Shown: positions 37,050 through 47,917 of the stretch, in pieces
How the letters are laid out: the number at the start of each line of letters is the position of its first letter
Numbering within the stretch: position 1 is the first letter of the stretch
Origin: Heterobilharzia americana
Taxonomy: Eukaryota > Platyhelminthes > Trematoda > Strigeidida > Schistosomatidae
Assembly (NCBI GenBank): GCA_944470555.2
Contig: OX104130.1
Location: 77,505,160-77,569,159, forward strand
DNA: 64,000 nt
Direction of reading: 5' to 3'
Program-made: the position numbers and the translations under genes
Notes under the pieces: model-generated
Database searches by the model: none
Told to the model about the DNA's origin: nothing
Seen by the model: only the letters and a program-made list of their open reading frames with translations

Positions 37050-37330
37050 ATTTAGCTCGCCCCAACGTGAACGTTATCATAAGTCCCAATTATGACAGAT
37101 TTTTGCGGTGCAACACCGTTCAAGATACAGAGTAGAAATTTCTCGACATGCTCCCACTCATGTCGGTCTGGTGGAGATGTAGTACATAAAAATTCAAAAC
37201 CGTCAACACTCTGTCCGTCGCTGGTAGCTTCAGCTTCACTTTCACACTTGGCCAACTTGTTTTGGTTCTGAAGTTTTTGTAAACTGACCATCGAAAAGCT
37301 TTGCGGTCTTTCCTGGACGGCCAACAGATC
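37050..37330 (-). pseudogene. possible CR1-type endonuclease fragment
   Basis: The minus frame reads CTTSPPDRHEWEHVEKFLL followed by SVIIGTYDNVHVGAS. It resembles the endonuclease stretch with a YRSPP-like block and then an IIGDFN-like block (here IIGTYDN). This is one weak pair of motifs with no RT nearby, so the call is tentative. Confidence 0.28.
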
Positions 37331-39630
37331 AAGCGGCTACTTCACTTGAGTGCAAAATGTTTGAAGGAGGAACATACAATGTGAGCTGGGGCTTCTAGAT
37401 TGATTACCTAGTCCTCGGAGGAGGATGATAAATTAATAACTACCACGTTCACCCTCTACACACTACATCTAGTAGCGGTGTCGGCCTAGACCAGCACGGC
37501 CTTTGTGGATCTAAGTATCATTGCTGAATGATTGAAATGGTGGGGAGATGAAAGGTGTTGAATGAGGCCAACACAATCTGCATGAAATACGACTGAGTCC
37601 ACAGCTGATGTGGAGTGCCCACGGGCACACTGGGTTGTGTAAGAGCCAGGCACATCGAAATTACTACCGTCCTGTGACAAACAAGTTGCTTTACTTTTCT
37701 ACTTTCAGGGTACCTCAGACAGTCCCCTACAGTTAGACGTCTGCATTTGTCTTTTCAAAGAGTCCGCCTATTCGGGAATAAGTCTTCCGCATCGTATTTA
37801 GGTCTACGATATGGTGGTACTAATTTAGCATAACGGCCCTCTTATTTTAATCGACGGAGCCTCATTTCAGGTGTCTCCCTTTCGTGTGCCACCACTTCCA
37901 TGCCCTTTACGATTAGTGTGTTCTTCGCGAAGATGCTGGCAATAAGTGCCGCTTACGGTCAAAGTATTTCTTTAGAACAAAACGGATTCGTAATGTTGCC
38001 CTTTACATCCACTAATGTCTAAGAAGAGCAGTATTTGTAAAGCAGAAGTTAAGTCGGGGCTTTCTATACATATGACGTTGCTACACCAAGTCCATTTGTT
38101 CAGGAGGATTTAGTGCCTGTGTACAGAGCGATTTAACATCTTGGGTGAAATTTCGTCCGGTGCATAAAATCTTTGGCGTCATCTGCCTTCAAAACCTAAT
38201 TACACGAAAAACTGTAACTCTTAGATGTTGCTCCCAGTTAACAGTCAACGCCCAGTTGACTCTAGGATTATGCACGGCTTTTCAGTGTACTTATTACGGA
38301 CTAATTAAAATTTTCCAGGGCCATTAGGTGTGGAAATTCAATCACGGTCGGTTCATTGACCTAATCGTCCATAGAATCCAACTTTTTTCACCCCGCTTTG
38401 TGGAAACCTTACGAAATCCTTTGTATGGTGTCTTGTGGGCAGTATCTCACGTCCCCTTCCAGTCTGCCATGTGACTTTCTGAGGAGGCCACAAGGAAACC
38501 TGTGCGTCAACATATGCAGTGTCATGATCACTATTACATTCTTCACGTTCTCCTTGGAACTTCAAATTTTTGGTGACGATGCCCAAAAGTGACTTAGTTT
38601 TTAACAGCCCATGAGTATCAGAGCAGCAAGACAGGCTAAGCCAGCAAAACTTCCGGGCTTCAACAATTCCCGTATTCTGCAGGGGTAGGGTTCGTACGGT
38701 TGTCATCCTGCAACCTCCTGTATCCATTACGCTACAACACCAGAGGCTGTCGCAAGGTGGCATTCCGGCATAGCGTGATCGTTTATGGAACAACCTGGAT
38801 TAATCATCTTGCAGATGCTTAGACAGAAACTGAACGATGCAAAACTGTGGTTCAAACACGACGCTGAACGAAAACTAATACTGTGATGGGGAGAAGCAAA
38901 CTAAAATATTAAAATGTCAACAAATACTTCCCATAAATGGTTGACTGTAAAAAATATTCTAGAAGTGTAATTGAATGATTAAGAAATTAACTCTAGAAGT
39001 TTGTCTCACTCCAACGGAAAACGTTATCACTTTAGGCTAAAGCATAAGAGGCTTCATATGGTGATGCAACAAAACCCAGAGATATAAAAAAACGTGCAAA
39101 AACAACTGCATATTCCAAACGTATTTACTTCATATCAGGCTGGTTTTTAGGCATCTTACAGATTAAAGGCTTTGACCGAAGATACCAGGTGTCCATTGTT
39201 CTGAGACGGGGAAATGAATAAGCACAAACTCTTGCCATTCTATGAGTGACTTTGTTTCGTTAAACTTCAAGGCTGATATTCGACCTCAGCGGAAACAAAA
39301 GTAACCTTGTTTTTCAAATTTCGTTTTAGCGTGCTGGGTATGGTAGCTAAGCCTGAGGCACGAAAGCTACCTTTTAGACATGTCAACTCTAAGAAGTTCT
39401 TCCTGAAAATTTTAAAATGAACACATCGACAAAGTAGGTTTCATCCGGCCATCAGTTGATGACTTTGTGTTCCAATCCTTTATTGGTACTAAGCAACTCA
39501 AAATATACTCTCTTCTCTTTGATCATATTACCACCAGTAAAACTTTAATCAGGTTATTAGGGATTATTTCTTTGGTATCAATTGAACTTAACTGAAAGCG
39601 AACAGCGGATGTGAAAGAATGAGGAACTAA
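37331..39630. other. unassigned sequence
   Basis: The longest frame (38353-38793, minus, 146 codons) has no family motif, no signal peptide and overlaps a plus frame. Nothing else supported. Confidence 0.38.
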
Positions 39631-39881
39631 TGAGTTTATAAATTTAAGTAGTATTCGGCAGCTGGATACGCTGCACAATTGATTTTATATACTATTAGGC
39701 ACTGCTTAAAAACATACATACGCATATAAAGTAGACTGAGATATCGATTTAGGCGTAACAACATAGGAAAGAACGATTTTTATAGGTCAAGTTGTAATAC
39801 AAAACGTAGGAGTGGATGTTTAAATTGAGTGGGTTGAGGTTTAGTTACACAATTAATTATGAGTTACGATAATAGTGCGGT
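39631..39881 (+). repeat. left arm of a 251-bp inverted repeat
   Basis: Reverse complement of 42087-42337; read base by base, I found no mismatch over 251 positions (from TGAGTTTATAAA to ATAGTGCGGT). Weaker similarity extends outward (39605-39630 against 42338-42362) and inward, where AAGTAAATAATGATAATGG at 39909 corresponds to the reverse complement of about 42070-42086. It has no coding content and is not found elsewhere in the window. Confidence 0.92.
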
Positions 39882-40559
39882 TTAAAGAATCATGTGGGCT
39901 TCAGAAAAGTAAATAATGATAATGGTGATGTTGGCACTCACTTTGAGTTCATTTTTAGATTTTTGTACCATTTCCGACATCACATTTGGACGCACTTCGG
40001 GATTTTTAGGCGTCCCCAAAATTAATTGCATTTCATGAAGTTGCAGACCCCAGGATGGCATTGTACTATTTTGCGTTTCACAATGTACGATTAAACATCC
40101 GCAGACATAAGTGGTTGTCCCATGAATTGCTTTTTTGGGAGTCAAAAACTTTGGGTGCACTGTAGACAATCCGCCAGACTTGAGTAAACTGCAGATATGT
40201 TTTACATTTTGAGTAGGCTTTGAAATTTTTTGGTGAAAAATTTGACCGATTTGTAATTTTTGGGAGAAATTTCTGACCTTCGGGAGCCAGGAAGCTTAGT
40301 CTCTAGTGCACCAAAAATACTTCGCCCGTTAATACCCAAAAATTCCAAAGTAAACCAAAAGTTCTTCCCGGTTGAGATAATAATGGTATTGACATTGGAG
40401 TTAGGACTGAATCGGCTGAGGACAGATTGCGTCATTCAGAACAAGATCGTAGTCACTCAAGACTATATCTTTAGAGAACGAGTTGCATATTGAGATGAAT
40501 AATGGTGATAAAAATGGTAATAGAAATAAGGTTAATTCAGCAAGACAAATCACGAAGAG
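39882..40559. other. interior of the inverted-repeat structure, 3' of the PLE ORF
   Basis: Lies between the left arm and the end of the PLE coding remnant, so it would be the 3' untranslated part on the minus strand. Short frames (39882-40169, 40202-40435) show no motif. Confidence 0.4.
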
Positions 40560-42055
40560 AAAACTAAAATATAGTGGTGATAATTAATGACAGAGAGCAA
40601 GTAGGAAACAATGAATATGATTCGACGACGCAAATCTTACCATAGCAGATTCAAGCTGATTACCATTTCCTTCCGAATGCAGAGGTTTGGTTTGACAACT
40701 CCCACAAGATTCTACAACTGCAGAGATCTGATTCTGCTGTCTACTGATAACCGTAAAGAACTTACAGGTATCGATATCATATACATAATCCATCATGTGT
40801 TTCACTATCGAACTCTTTGGGGTCTTCTTTTCGTCAAGTTTCATCCATTTAGGTAGGTGCTCAGCTGTTCGGGTAAAGGGATGCCTCTCCCTATGACCAA
40901 TGTGTTTACATCCACAGACATTCGAATTGATATATACATTTAGATGTGCCGAGGACCGAAGCTCTGTCTTCCCTGATTTTTTGAGTACCCGTCTTGAGAT
41001 ACTGATGAGCAGCGTAGTAAGTCCTGACAGACTTCTCCAGTCTTTCCCTAACTACTTTTAGCACTTCGTCACCTTTAAGTGGCAAGGTAATATAGACTGG
41101 CTTTTTCCGTATTGTTAGCGATGTTGTTCCGCTTCCTATCCGTTCTATGTGCTTGTTGATAAAGCTTTCTGGGTATCCATTCCTTACTGTTTTTCAAAGT
41201 CATCATTTCGTAGTCACCGTATTCATTCTGTACTGGATCGGGACAAAGCTCTTAAAATGAAGACACTGTTTCATCCGTCAAGGTTTCTAATAAATGGATC
41301 TTTCGATAGATCCATCGATTCTTTTCACTAGTGGGAAATCTAAGAAACTTATCATATTATTTTTTTCGTGCTCAATCGTCGTTAGGTTTGGGTGGCATGA
41401 ATTGAAGCTCTTTATTAGCGTTCCTGTCTCCACTTTGCTTTTCTGTGTGATAAATATACTATCCGTATAACGCTGGTACAACTCCGTCAGATTTATAAAG
41501 CACTTCAAGCTACCACTTTCCAGACTTGGTAGAAATAAATCAGCGAAAAGAGTATCTAGAGGGCTTCCCATTGCAGTCCCATTAGTTTGACAGTTATTCA
41601 ACTGTCCGTCGAACTGGAACTGGATGTTCTCGGTAATTGGATTTAGAAGCTTCTTCATCTCGTTTGCTAAAATAGAGATATTATCGTCTTCTGGACAAAT
41701 AGAGTCTAGTTTTATCAACTGGTACATTTGTGAACAGAGACACAATGTCGAATGAACCAAGATGCTTACCAGTACCATGAAAACCGGCGATGTTTCGAAC
41801 AGATTAGTTATCAAAAACACTGTGCCTTCCCAAACATTTTGCAACTACTCGAGAGTTTCACATTACCACTGAGTTGCTTTGCGATAGGATGAATTTATCA
41901 CTGATAATGTAGGCGTTATTGCAGCACACCCGTATAACTTTGAAATGTGTGATCGAATTGGTTAAGTGCCTGTAAGTGTGTGGTTTCGTCAATGCATTTA
42001 GCCTTGAAAAGCTGCATTTCAATGCACGAGGTTTGACCTTCGGAATTATCATCAA
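40560..42055 (-). pseudogene. Penelope-like element: RT palm and GIY-YIG endonuclease remnant
   Basis: The minus strand reads PLE RT motifs in 41287-41844: IQFQFDGQLNNCQTNGTAMG with SPL, then LYQRYTDSIFI, the active-site strand with the second Asp of the usual pair replaced by Ser, and FNSCHPNLTTIEHEKN. Stop-interrupted frames continue with KPVYITLPLKGDEVLKVVRE near 41090, TSKCIYQFECLW near 40930 and KHIGHRERHPFTRTAEHLPK near 40880, the endonuclease module, with His where GIY-YIG enzymes have Tyr. The last block is SSIVKHMMDYVYDIDTCKFF near 40800. The N-terminal RT motifs are missing. Confidence 0.82.
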
Positions 42056-42086
42056 GTATCAGCATCATTATTGTCATTATCTACTT

Positions 42087-42337
42087 ACCGCACTATTATC
42101 GTAACTCATAATTAATTGTGTAACTAAACCTCAACCCACTCAATTTAAACATCCACTCCTACGTTTTGTATTACAACTTGACCTATAAAAATCGTTCTTT
42201 CCTATGTTGTTACGCCTAAATCGATATCTCAGTCTACTTTATATGCGTATGTATGTTTTTAAGCAGTGCCTAATAGTATATAAAATCAATTGTGCAGCGT
42301 ATCCAGCTGCCGAATACTACTTAAATTTATAAACTCA
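42087..42337 (-). repeat. right arm of the 251-bp inverted repeat
   Basis: Exact reverse complement of the left arm as far as can be read. It starts only about 30 bases from the 5' end of the PLE remnant. PLEs are known to carry terminal repeats that can be direct or inverted, so the arms are probably part of this element. Confidence 0.92.
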
Positions 42338-42439
42338 CTAGTTCCTGATTCTTTTACACTAGTTGCTTGTTTTAAGTTTGCATAGGGAAACAAATGTTTT
42401 CAAATTTAAGTAATTGGGAATGAAATTTGATCGGATTTC

Positions 42440-43265
42440 ATCTCAAGTATTACTCGAGTATTGAGTTTGTTGAGGAGCGATGGGTGGCTAGGAAAACTGG
42501 GGTTCTCGTGACCCTTTTGCTGTATAGTTTACCTACTGAAAATAGCAAAGTAAGAGTAAGGAGGTGTATGGAAATGTTTTGAAAGAGCAAAAGTAGGTGG
42601 ATTAAGAACAGTTACCAAAGAGGAGTCAAAAAATAGAGCGGATGCATCAAAACAAAGTAGATGACAGATAAGAAAACAGTAGTGAGGTAGTGAAGAGTTA
42701 GTGAAGTTAGTAGTGTTCTTAATACGTCACTGGTAAGCCATGCCAACCTTTCGAATGATTTACTAAGGAAGATGTTACCACGTCCCAAAATAAAACATTG
42801 GATGATGCACATACTATTCTGGAATAGGATTTTGATCTGAGCCTGGTATTAACTTTCTAAGGTGGTGTTCCGTCATGTGGCTGGTGTTGTTGATAAGGTT
42901 GGTTTGCCCGTGTTACTCACTTTTCGGATGACTTTATAAGCCATAATAATATCCTCTTTCTTTGGGTGTTAGCTTGAGGTGAGTAGATTTAAGCGCTTTA
43001 GTCTGTCGGTATGTCTTCTTCGTAATCTGACAACCGTTTCTGTCACAGGCCTGCATACTTTCTCAAAGAGATTAGAGTCTTTTGAGTGCTGGTAGTGCTA
43101 CCGTACCGAGTACTTCCAGACCTGGCCGTGCATACGTTTTGAGAAATGTTAGGAAGAGTTCTGGTGTGTTAGCAACGAGCTAACTGGCAGAAAATGTGGA
43201 ACAGGATTCACTCTTGCTGTCATTCCGTCATAGTTAGAATATTTGGTTATCAGTTTCCTTGATAG
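42440..43265 (-). pseudogene. CR1 3' end, same subfamily as the element at 7150-10640
   Basis: The plus sequence from about 42660 to 43245 aligns with 7330-7945. Examples are caaagagattagagtctttt against caaggagattagagtctctc, and the AGGAAGAGTTC block at 43150 against 7861. It covers the C-terminal RT codons and 3' untranslated region on the minus strand, with many indels. Confidence 0.72.
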
Positions 43266-44344
43266 TGTTCTCTTTGTTAGTCTCGGTAAATTAAAGCAAG
43301 AGTTAAGCAATGTGAAAAGTCTTACCAAGGTTGTACCAAGATTATTTTAGAGAATTTGTTCAAATTCCTAATTGTGAGATTTTGCCTGCAATCGTCATGA
43401 AATCATCTGGTTCTTCTGAATTTTTAAATGAGTAGCAGCTGATGACTTACAGTCGGAATCTAGACTGTGATTCTCAGCCCCACCTGTAATCCTACACTCG
43501 TACTACTGAAATACTAATGATGAAATTGAAGTGATGGTAGTGTAGAAGGAAGTTATTTTCACACTGAAGAATTCGTTTTAGATACTTAACTTGTCTGTCT
43601 TGTGCTATACTATGTTATTAGTCTTTGATTTATCTTGCTGCCACCATGCCATGCCTTCTGAAGTACATGTATGCACATATTGGTTACTAACTATTACACG
43701 TTAGGATCGCTAGGGTGTTAGCATGTTGATGTGGTGTAGCTTTGCAGTTTCAGTACTTATTGAGATGAACTCGATGAAACATTGACCTCAAGAAATGTGC
43801 TACGTTTCACTCTATCTGTTAAAATTTTAAATAGTTCGTCACACTATTTGTTGTTGCAACGTTTGCCCATTACATTAAGGCATTTAGCATAATTTTTACA
43901 AGTTGTTTTCATTTAATCGGATTCAGGTAGTCGTGAAAGTGTACAGTACGTAGAGTAGATAACATTCTGCGCATAGGAGTTCGTAAAAGACATGTCTACG
44001 CAGTGCCTATTTGCTTAAGTCGGTTGTTGAACAGTTAGAGAAATAAATGAAACAAAGTGAATCGATCAGATGCCATAAAAAGGATTATGTAAACAGTGCC
44101 GAATAATTGCCATTAACGTAGTGAATAAGAACTAAGTATGAAGGTATGACATTTCCACATGTGCAACCTACGTTTCATAGCGCAAATAATTCATTAAACC
44201 CTAACATTGATTTTCAGCGTTTACATCTAAGTGAAGTGCTGTAAAAGTAAAAGTGATCTAGTATCTATTTTCTTCTCATGTAATGATTTACGGGGAGTTT
44301 CATTCGTGATAATCACCAGTAGTACCCATCATTCATGTTTAATC
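43266..44344. other. unassigned sequence
   Basis: AT-rich, no coding or repeat match found. Confidence 0.45.
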
Positions 44345-44590
44345 TAGTTATAAACGTATTGATAAAATTGAATAACTTGAGCATTGAGTAAATGGAATAT
44401 AAATGAAATATATTTATATAATCCTAATGAAGTGGAAAAATAGATTTCTGACGTTTCATGACTTCGTGGAAATCGCTTCTTCAGATTCTCTGAAATATAT
44501 TTCACGTATTGTTACGAGTAACAAACCACTTTCAGCTTCTTTAGTGTTAGCTTACCAAGATGATCTAGAATATAAAATTGACATAGGTTT
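44345..44590. repeat. PLE-type terminal repeat, copy 1
   Basis: Aligns with 60130-60290 in the same orientation: GAATAA-TTGAGC, then CCT(A/C)AATGA(A/G)GT, the invariant ATTTCTGACGTTT, and TGGAAATCG-TTCTTCAG. Blocks like this (ATTTCTGACGTTTC ... CTTCTTCAG) resemble the ends of Penelope-like elements as I know them. No coding. Confidence 0.5.
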
Positions 44591-44677
44591 TTTTGAGGGA
44601 TGCTGAAAAAAATGTATAGTCATCAGAAGAAATCGAATAATTATCCAAGTATGCTTGGCATAAAATATGCATCCCTC

Positions 44678-44689
44678 ATAGGTAAAGTA
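44678..44689 (+). repeat. target-site duplication, upstream copy
   Basis: The 12-mer ATAGGTAAAGTA is repeated exactly at 47906-47917 and brackets the RTE element. Confidence 0.85.
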
Positions 44690-47600
44690 ACCTCGCCTGG
44701 TTAACTAGTTTACTAGTTACTAGCCGGTCCTAAGCCCGGGTAAAGAGGGAAGGTTGGGCATAGGGCTAGCAACCCTACCCCGTAAAACAAATCTAACCGC
44801 TAAAGAAACTTCAAAGCACAAACAAAATATAAAAAATGAAAACAAACTTATTCCCCGCTGGAATCGGAGAGGCGAAATGACGCCAGTTGGTGAAAGCCTT
44901 CGGGAAGCCAATTGGCCGATGTGTCTTCTCTCGATGAAAGCGAAAGTAAACGTGGGGACATGGAATGTCCGCACGATGTTTGAACCCAGTAAGGCAGCCC
45001 AGATTGCAAAGGAGATGAGAAGGTATAACATCGAAGTGCTTGGGATTTGCGAAAGCAGATGGAATGGGAGTGGACTCTCCAAACTGTCAACGGGAGAATC
45101 AATAATCTACTCCGGTCACCCAGACGCCAACCACGAGCACACTGAGGGAGTGGCTATCATGATGTCCTCAAGAGCATCGAAGGCTCTCATGCAGTGGGAA
45201 CCAATCTCCTCCAGGATCATGTCAGCAAGATTCAACTCAAAAGGAAGAAAGGTCACAATCATACAATGTTATGCACCTACAAATAATGCAGAGCAAGAGA
45301 AAAAGGAGGAATTCTACAGACAACTTCAGTCAACACTGGACAAGACGTCAGTTGGCGATATCAAAATTCTAATGGGCGACATGAATGCCAAACTGGGAGG
45401 GGACAACACGGGAAGAGAACTAACCATGGGTCGAGAGGCGCTAGGTGAAATGAATGAGAATGGAGAATTGTTTGCAGAATTCTGTGCATTCAACGATTTG
45501 GTGATTGGAGGCAGTGTGTTCAGGCACAAGGATATCCACAAAGCGACATGGATTTCACCAGATGGACACACTAAAAATCAAATCGACTTTATCTCAATCT
45601 CAAGAAAATGGAGACGCAGTCTACTTAACACAAGGTCAAGAAGAGGAGCAGATGTAGGTTCAGACCACTATCTAGTGCAAGGAACCTTCGAAATCAAGTT
45701 AAAAGCCTTCAAGGAAGCTGGTGATAGACCTCAATTCAAGTACAACACTCGGAAACTGAAGGATGAAACTACAAAGGAGATCTTCAAAGCAGCCATCAAG
45801 ACAAAATGGGAGACGTCGAGGGACATCCCTGAAGAAACCTGTGTAGAAGAACACTGGAAGTCTTTGAAAGCTATGTGGAAAGAAACCTGCACAACAGTAT
45901 TAGGAAGGAAGAAGAAAGAAGACAAGGAATGGATCTCGACGGATACCTGGAAGCTGATAGAGGAGAGGAGGATGGTGAAGCAGAAGATAAACCAGTGCAA
46001 GGATGCTCAACGACAAGAGGAACTGAGCACAATGTATAAAACACTGGATAAAGAAGTGAAGAAGAGTGCACGCAAAGACAAACGACACTTCTACGACACA
46101 CTGGCAAGTGAAGCAGAACAGGCTGCAGGTAAGAGAGACCTGACGACATTGTATCAAATAACCAGGTTGCTATCAGGGAAGAGACCAACACAGATGAAAC
46201 CAATAAAAGATGAAGAAGGAAATTTAATTACAAAAGAAGAGAAACAGAGGAAACGATGGGCCGACCACTTCAAGAAGCTCTTGAATCGACCACCACCTGC
46301 ACTTCGTCCAGAAATACCACCTGCAGCCGCTGAATTACAAGTGAACATAAATCCCCCAACGAAAATGGAAGTCCTGAACGCCATAAAGCTACTGAAATGC
46401 GGGAAAGCAGCAGGACCAGATGGAATACCGCCAGAAGCACTGAGAACAGATGCAGAGACAACAGCGGACATGCTCACACCACTATTGCAGAAGGTGTGGA
46501 GGGAAGAGAAGGTACCTGACGATTGGAAGAAGGGTTACCTTGTCAAACTGCCGAAGAAGGGAGACCTCAGTGCTTGCAAGAACTGGCGAGGAATCACTCT
46601 CCTATCCACCCCAAGTAAAATATTAAGCCGCATCATCCTGGAGAGGCTTAAAGACGCACTGGATTCAAAACTGCGACCGGAACAGGCAGGCTTCAGGAAG
46701 TACAAATCATGTGCTGACCAAATTGCAACGCTTCGTATCATCATAGAACAGAGCGTAGAATGGCAATCAGCTCTATACCTCAACTTCATCGACTTTGAGA
46801 AGGCCTTTGACAGCGTCGACCGAGAAGTAATTTGGAAACTGCTTCAATACTACGGAGTACCGCAAACCTTTATCCGCCTCATTCAACAACTATATGAAGA
46901 TGCCACATGCCAAGTAATCCACAATGGGAAGCTCAGTGATGCCTTTGAAGTGAAGACAGGAGTGAAACAAGGTTGCCTACTATCCCCCATGATATTCCTA
47001 ATTGTGGTGGACTGGATCATGCAGCAAACAGTAGGCAGCGAGAAGAGGGGGATACACTGGACGACGGAAAAGAACCTAGAAGACTTGGATTTCGCCGATG
47101 ACTTATGCCTAATGTCACATAAACTTGAAGATCTGCAGGCAAAAACTAACAAGTTGACAGAGGAGGCAGCTAAGACGGGACTTCAGGTGAATATAGAGAA
47201 GACAGAAGTGATGAAGATACCGCACCACCACCATCAACAACAACAACAAACTCCAATCACCGTCAACGGTAGAAACTTGAAGGAAGTAACCTCCTTCACT
47301 TATCTAGGAAGCACTGTTTCAACTACAGGCGGGACGGACGAGGACGTCAAAGTCAGAATCGGAAAAGCAAGACAGGCATTCATTAGCCTGAAACCAGTGT
47401 GGAGATCTTCTGCACTCAGCATGCGGAACAAGATACGGATTTTCAACACCAACGTCAAGTCAGTGCTCTTGTATGGCTCAGAGACTTGGCGCGTCACGAA
47501 AGGCATTTCCAATAAACTACAGACATTCATCAACAACTGCTTACGCTCGCTGCTGAAGATCAGATGGCCAGAAAAAATAAGCAACAAGGAACTCTGGGAA

Positions 47601-47905
47601 CGAACCAACCAAGAACCTATCACGCAACAAATATGCAGGAAGAAGTGGAGATGGATTGGGCATACACTGAGAAGGCCGACTGAGGACATCACGCGTCAGG
47701 CCCTCGAGTGGAATCCCCATGGGAAGCGACGAGTTGGACGTCCGAGGGTGACATGGAGGAGGTCGTGCGAGGAGGAAATGAGAGCTTCTGGGCTGTCGTG
47801 GAACCAGGTTCAAAAGATCTCAGAGAACAGAGGTCACTGGAGGCGTGCTACTGAAGCCCTATGTTCCACTAGGAACCCAAGGGACTAATAATAAATATAA
47901 TAATA
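44690..47905 (+). mobile_element. RTE-clade non-LTR retrotransposon, apparently complete
   Basis: A 3216-bp element with a short GC-richer 5' leader (GCCGGTCCTAAGCCCGGG near 44724), one long ORF and a 3' end in an AT microsatellite of TAA units (47886-47908). It is bracketed by a perfect 12-bp target duplication. Very short untranslated regions, a single ORF and a microsatellite 3' end are typical of RTE elements. The duplication and the unbroken ORF mark it as the youngest insertion in the window and possibly still active. An older relative is at 21530-22545. Confidence 0.92.
44754..47888 (+). CDS. RTE endonuclease-reverse transcriptase polyprotein
   Basis: 1044 residues. Residues 63-300 form an apurinic-type endonuclease, with NVGTWNVRTMF, LGICESRWNGSG, MGDMNAKLGGDN, NQIDFISISRKW and GSDHYLVQG. 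A basic, Glu-rich linker follows to about 530. The RT (about 540-830) has LLKCGKAAGPDGIPPEAL, WRGITLLSTPSKILSR, EQAGFRKYKSCADQ, YLNFIDFEKAFDSVDR, TGVKQGCLLSP and the catalytic FADD (LDFADDLCLM). A His/Gln run (near 823-830) is followed by the RTE C-terminal block (KKWRWIGHTLRR, GRPRVTWRR). No stop or frameshift occurs. The first Met of the frame was taken; a later in-frame Met near residue 41 or 61 could also serve. Confidence 0.95.
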   Translation: MGIGLATLPRKTNLTAKETSKHKQNIKNENKLIPRWNRRGEMTPVGESLREANWPMCLLSMKAKVNVGTWNVRTMFEPSKAAQIAKEMRRYNIEVLGICESRWNGSGLSKLSTGESIIYSGHPDANHEHTEGVAIMMSSRASKALMQWEPISSRIMSARFNSKGRKVTIIQCYAPTNNAEQEKKEEFYRQLQSTLDKTSVGDIKILMGDMNAKLGGDNTGRELTMGREALGEMNENGELFAEFCAFNDLVIGGSVFRHKDIHKATWISPDGHTKNQIDFISISRKWRRSLLNTRSRRGADVGSDHYLVQGTFEIKLKAFKEAGDRPQFKYNTRKLKDETTKEIFKAAIKTKWETSRDIPEETCVEEHWKSLKAMWKETCTTVLGRKKKEDKEWISTDTWKLIEERRMVKQKINQCKDAQRQEELSTMYKTLDKEVKKSARKDKRHFYDTLASEAEQAAGKRDLTTLYQITRLLSGKRPTQMKPIKDEEGNLITKEEKQRKRWADHFKKLLNRPPPALRPEIPPAAAELQVNINPPTKMEVLNAIKLLKCGKAAGPDGIPPEALRTDAETTADMLTPLLQKVWREEKVPDDWKKGYLVKLPKKGDLSACKNWRGITLLSTPSKILSRIILERLKDALDSKLRPEQAGFRKYKSCADQIATLRIIIEQSVEWQSALYLNFIDFEKAFDSVDREVIWKLLQYYGVPQTFIRLIQQLYEDATCQVIHNGKLSDAFEVKTGVKQGCLLSPMIFLIVVDWIMQQTVGSEKRGIHWTTEKNLEDLDFADDLCLMSHKLEDLQAKTNKLTEEAAKTGLQVNIEKTEVMKIPHHHHQQQQQTPITVNGRNLKEVTSFTYLGSTVSTTGGTDEDVKVRIGKARQAFISLKPVWRSSALSMRNKIRIFNTNVKSVLLYGSETWRVTKGISNKLQTFINNCLRSLLKIRWPEKISNKELWERTNQEPITQQICRKKWRWIGHTLRRPTEDITRQALEWNPHGKRRVGRPRVTWRRSCEEEMRASGLSWNQVQKISENRGHWRRATEALCSTRNPRD

Positions 47906-47917
47906 ATAGGTAAAGTA
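47906..47917 (+). repeat. target-site duplication, downstream copy
   Basis: Exact copy of 44678-44689, directly after the TAA-rich tail (its first bases could be shared with the tail). Confidence 0.85.

Noticed and set aside
37486..38793. Open minus-strand frames of 64 and 146 codons that could be a host gene
   Set aside because: No start context, splice sites, signal peptide or motif; overlapping plus-strand frames of similar quality.
40981..41020. CTGATGAG at about 41004 as a hammerhead ribozyme
   Set aside because: No GAAA core follows at a usable distance, and the site lies in PLE coding sequence on the other strand.
44403..44606. 67-codon frame upstream of the RTE element as an ORF1
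   Set aside because: It lies before the target-site duplication and within a PLE-type terminal repeat.
45731..47813. Many long minus-strand frames across 44720-47813
   Set aside because: Shadow frames opposite the intact RTE ORF, caused by its codon composition.
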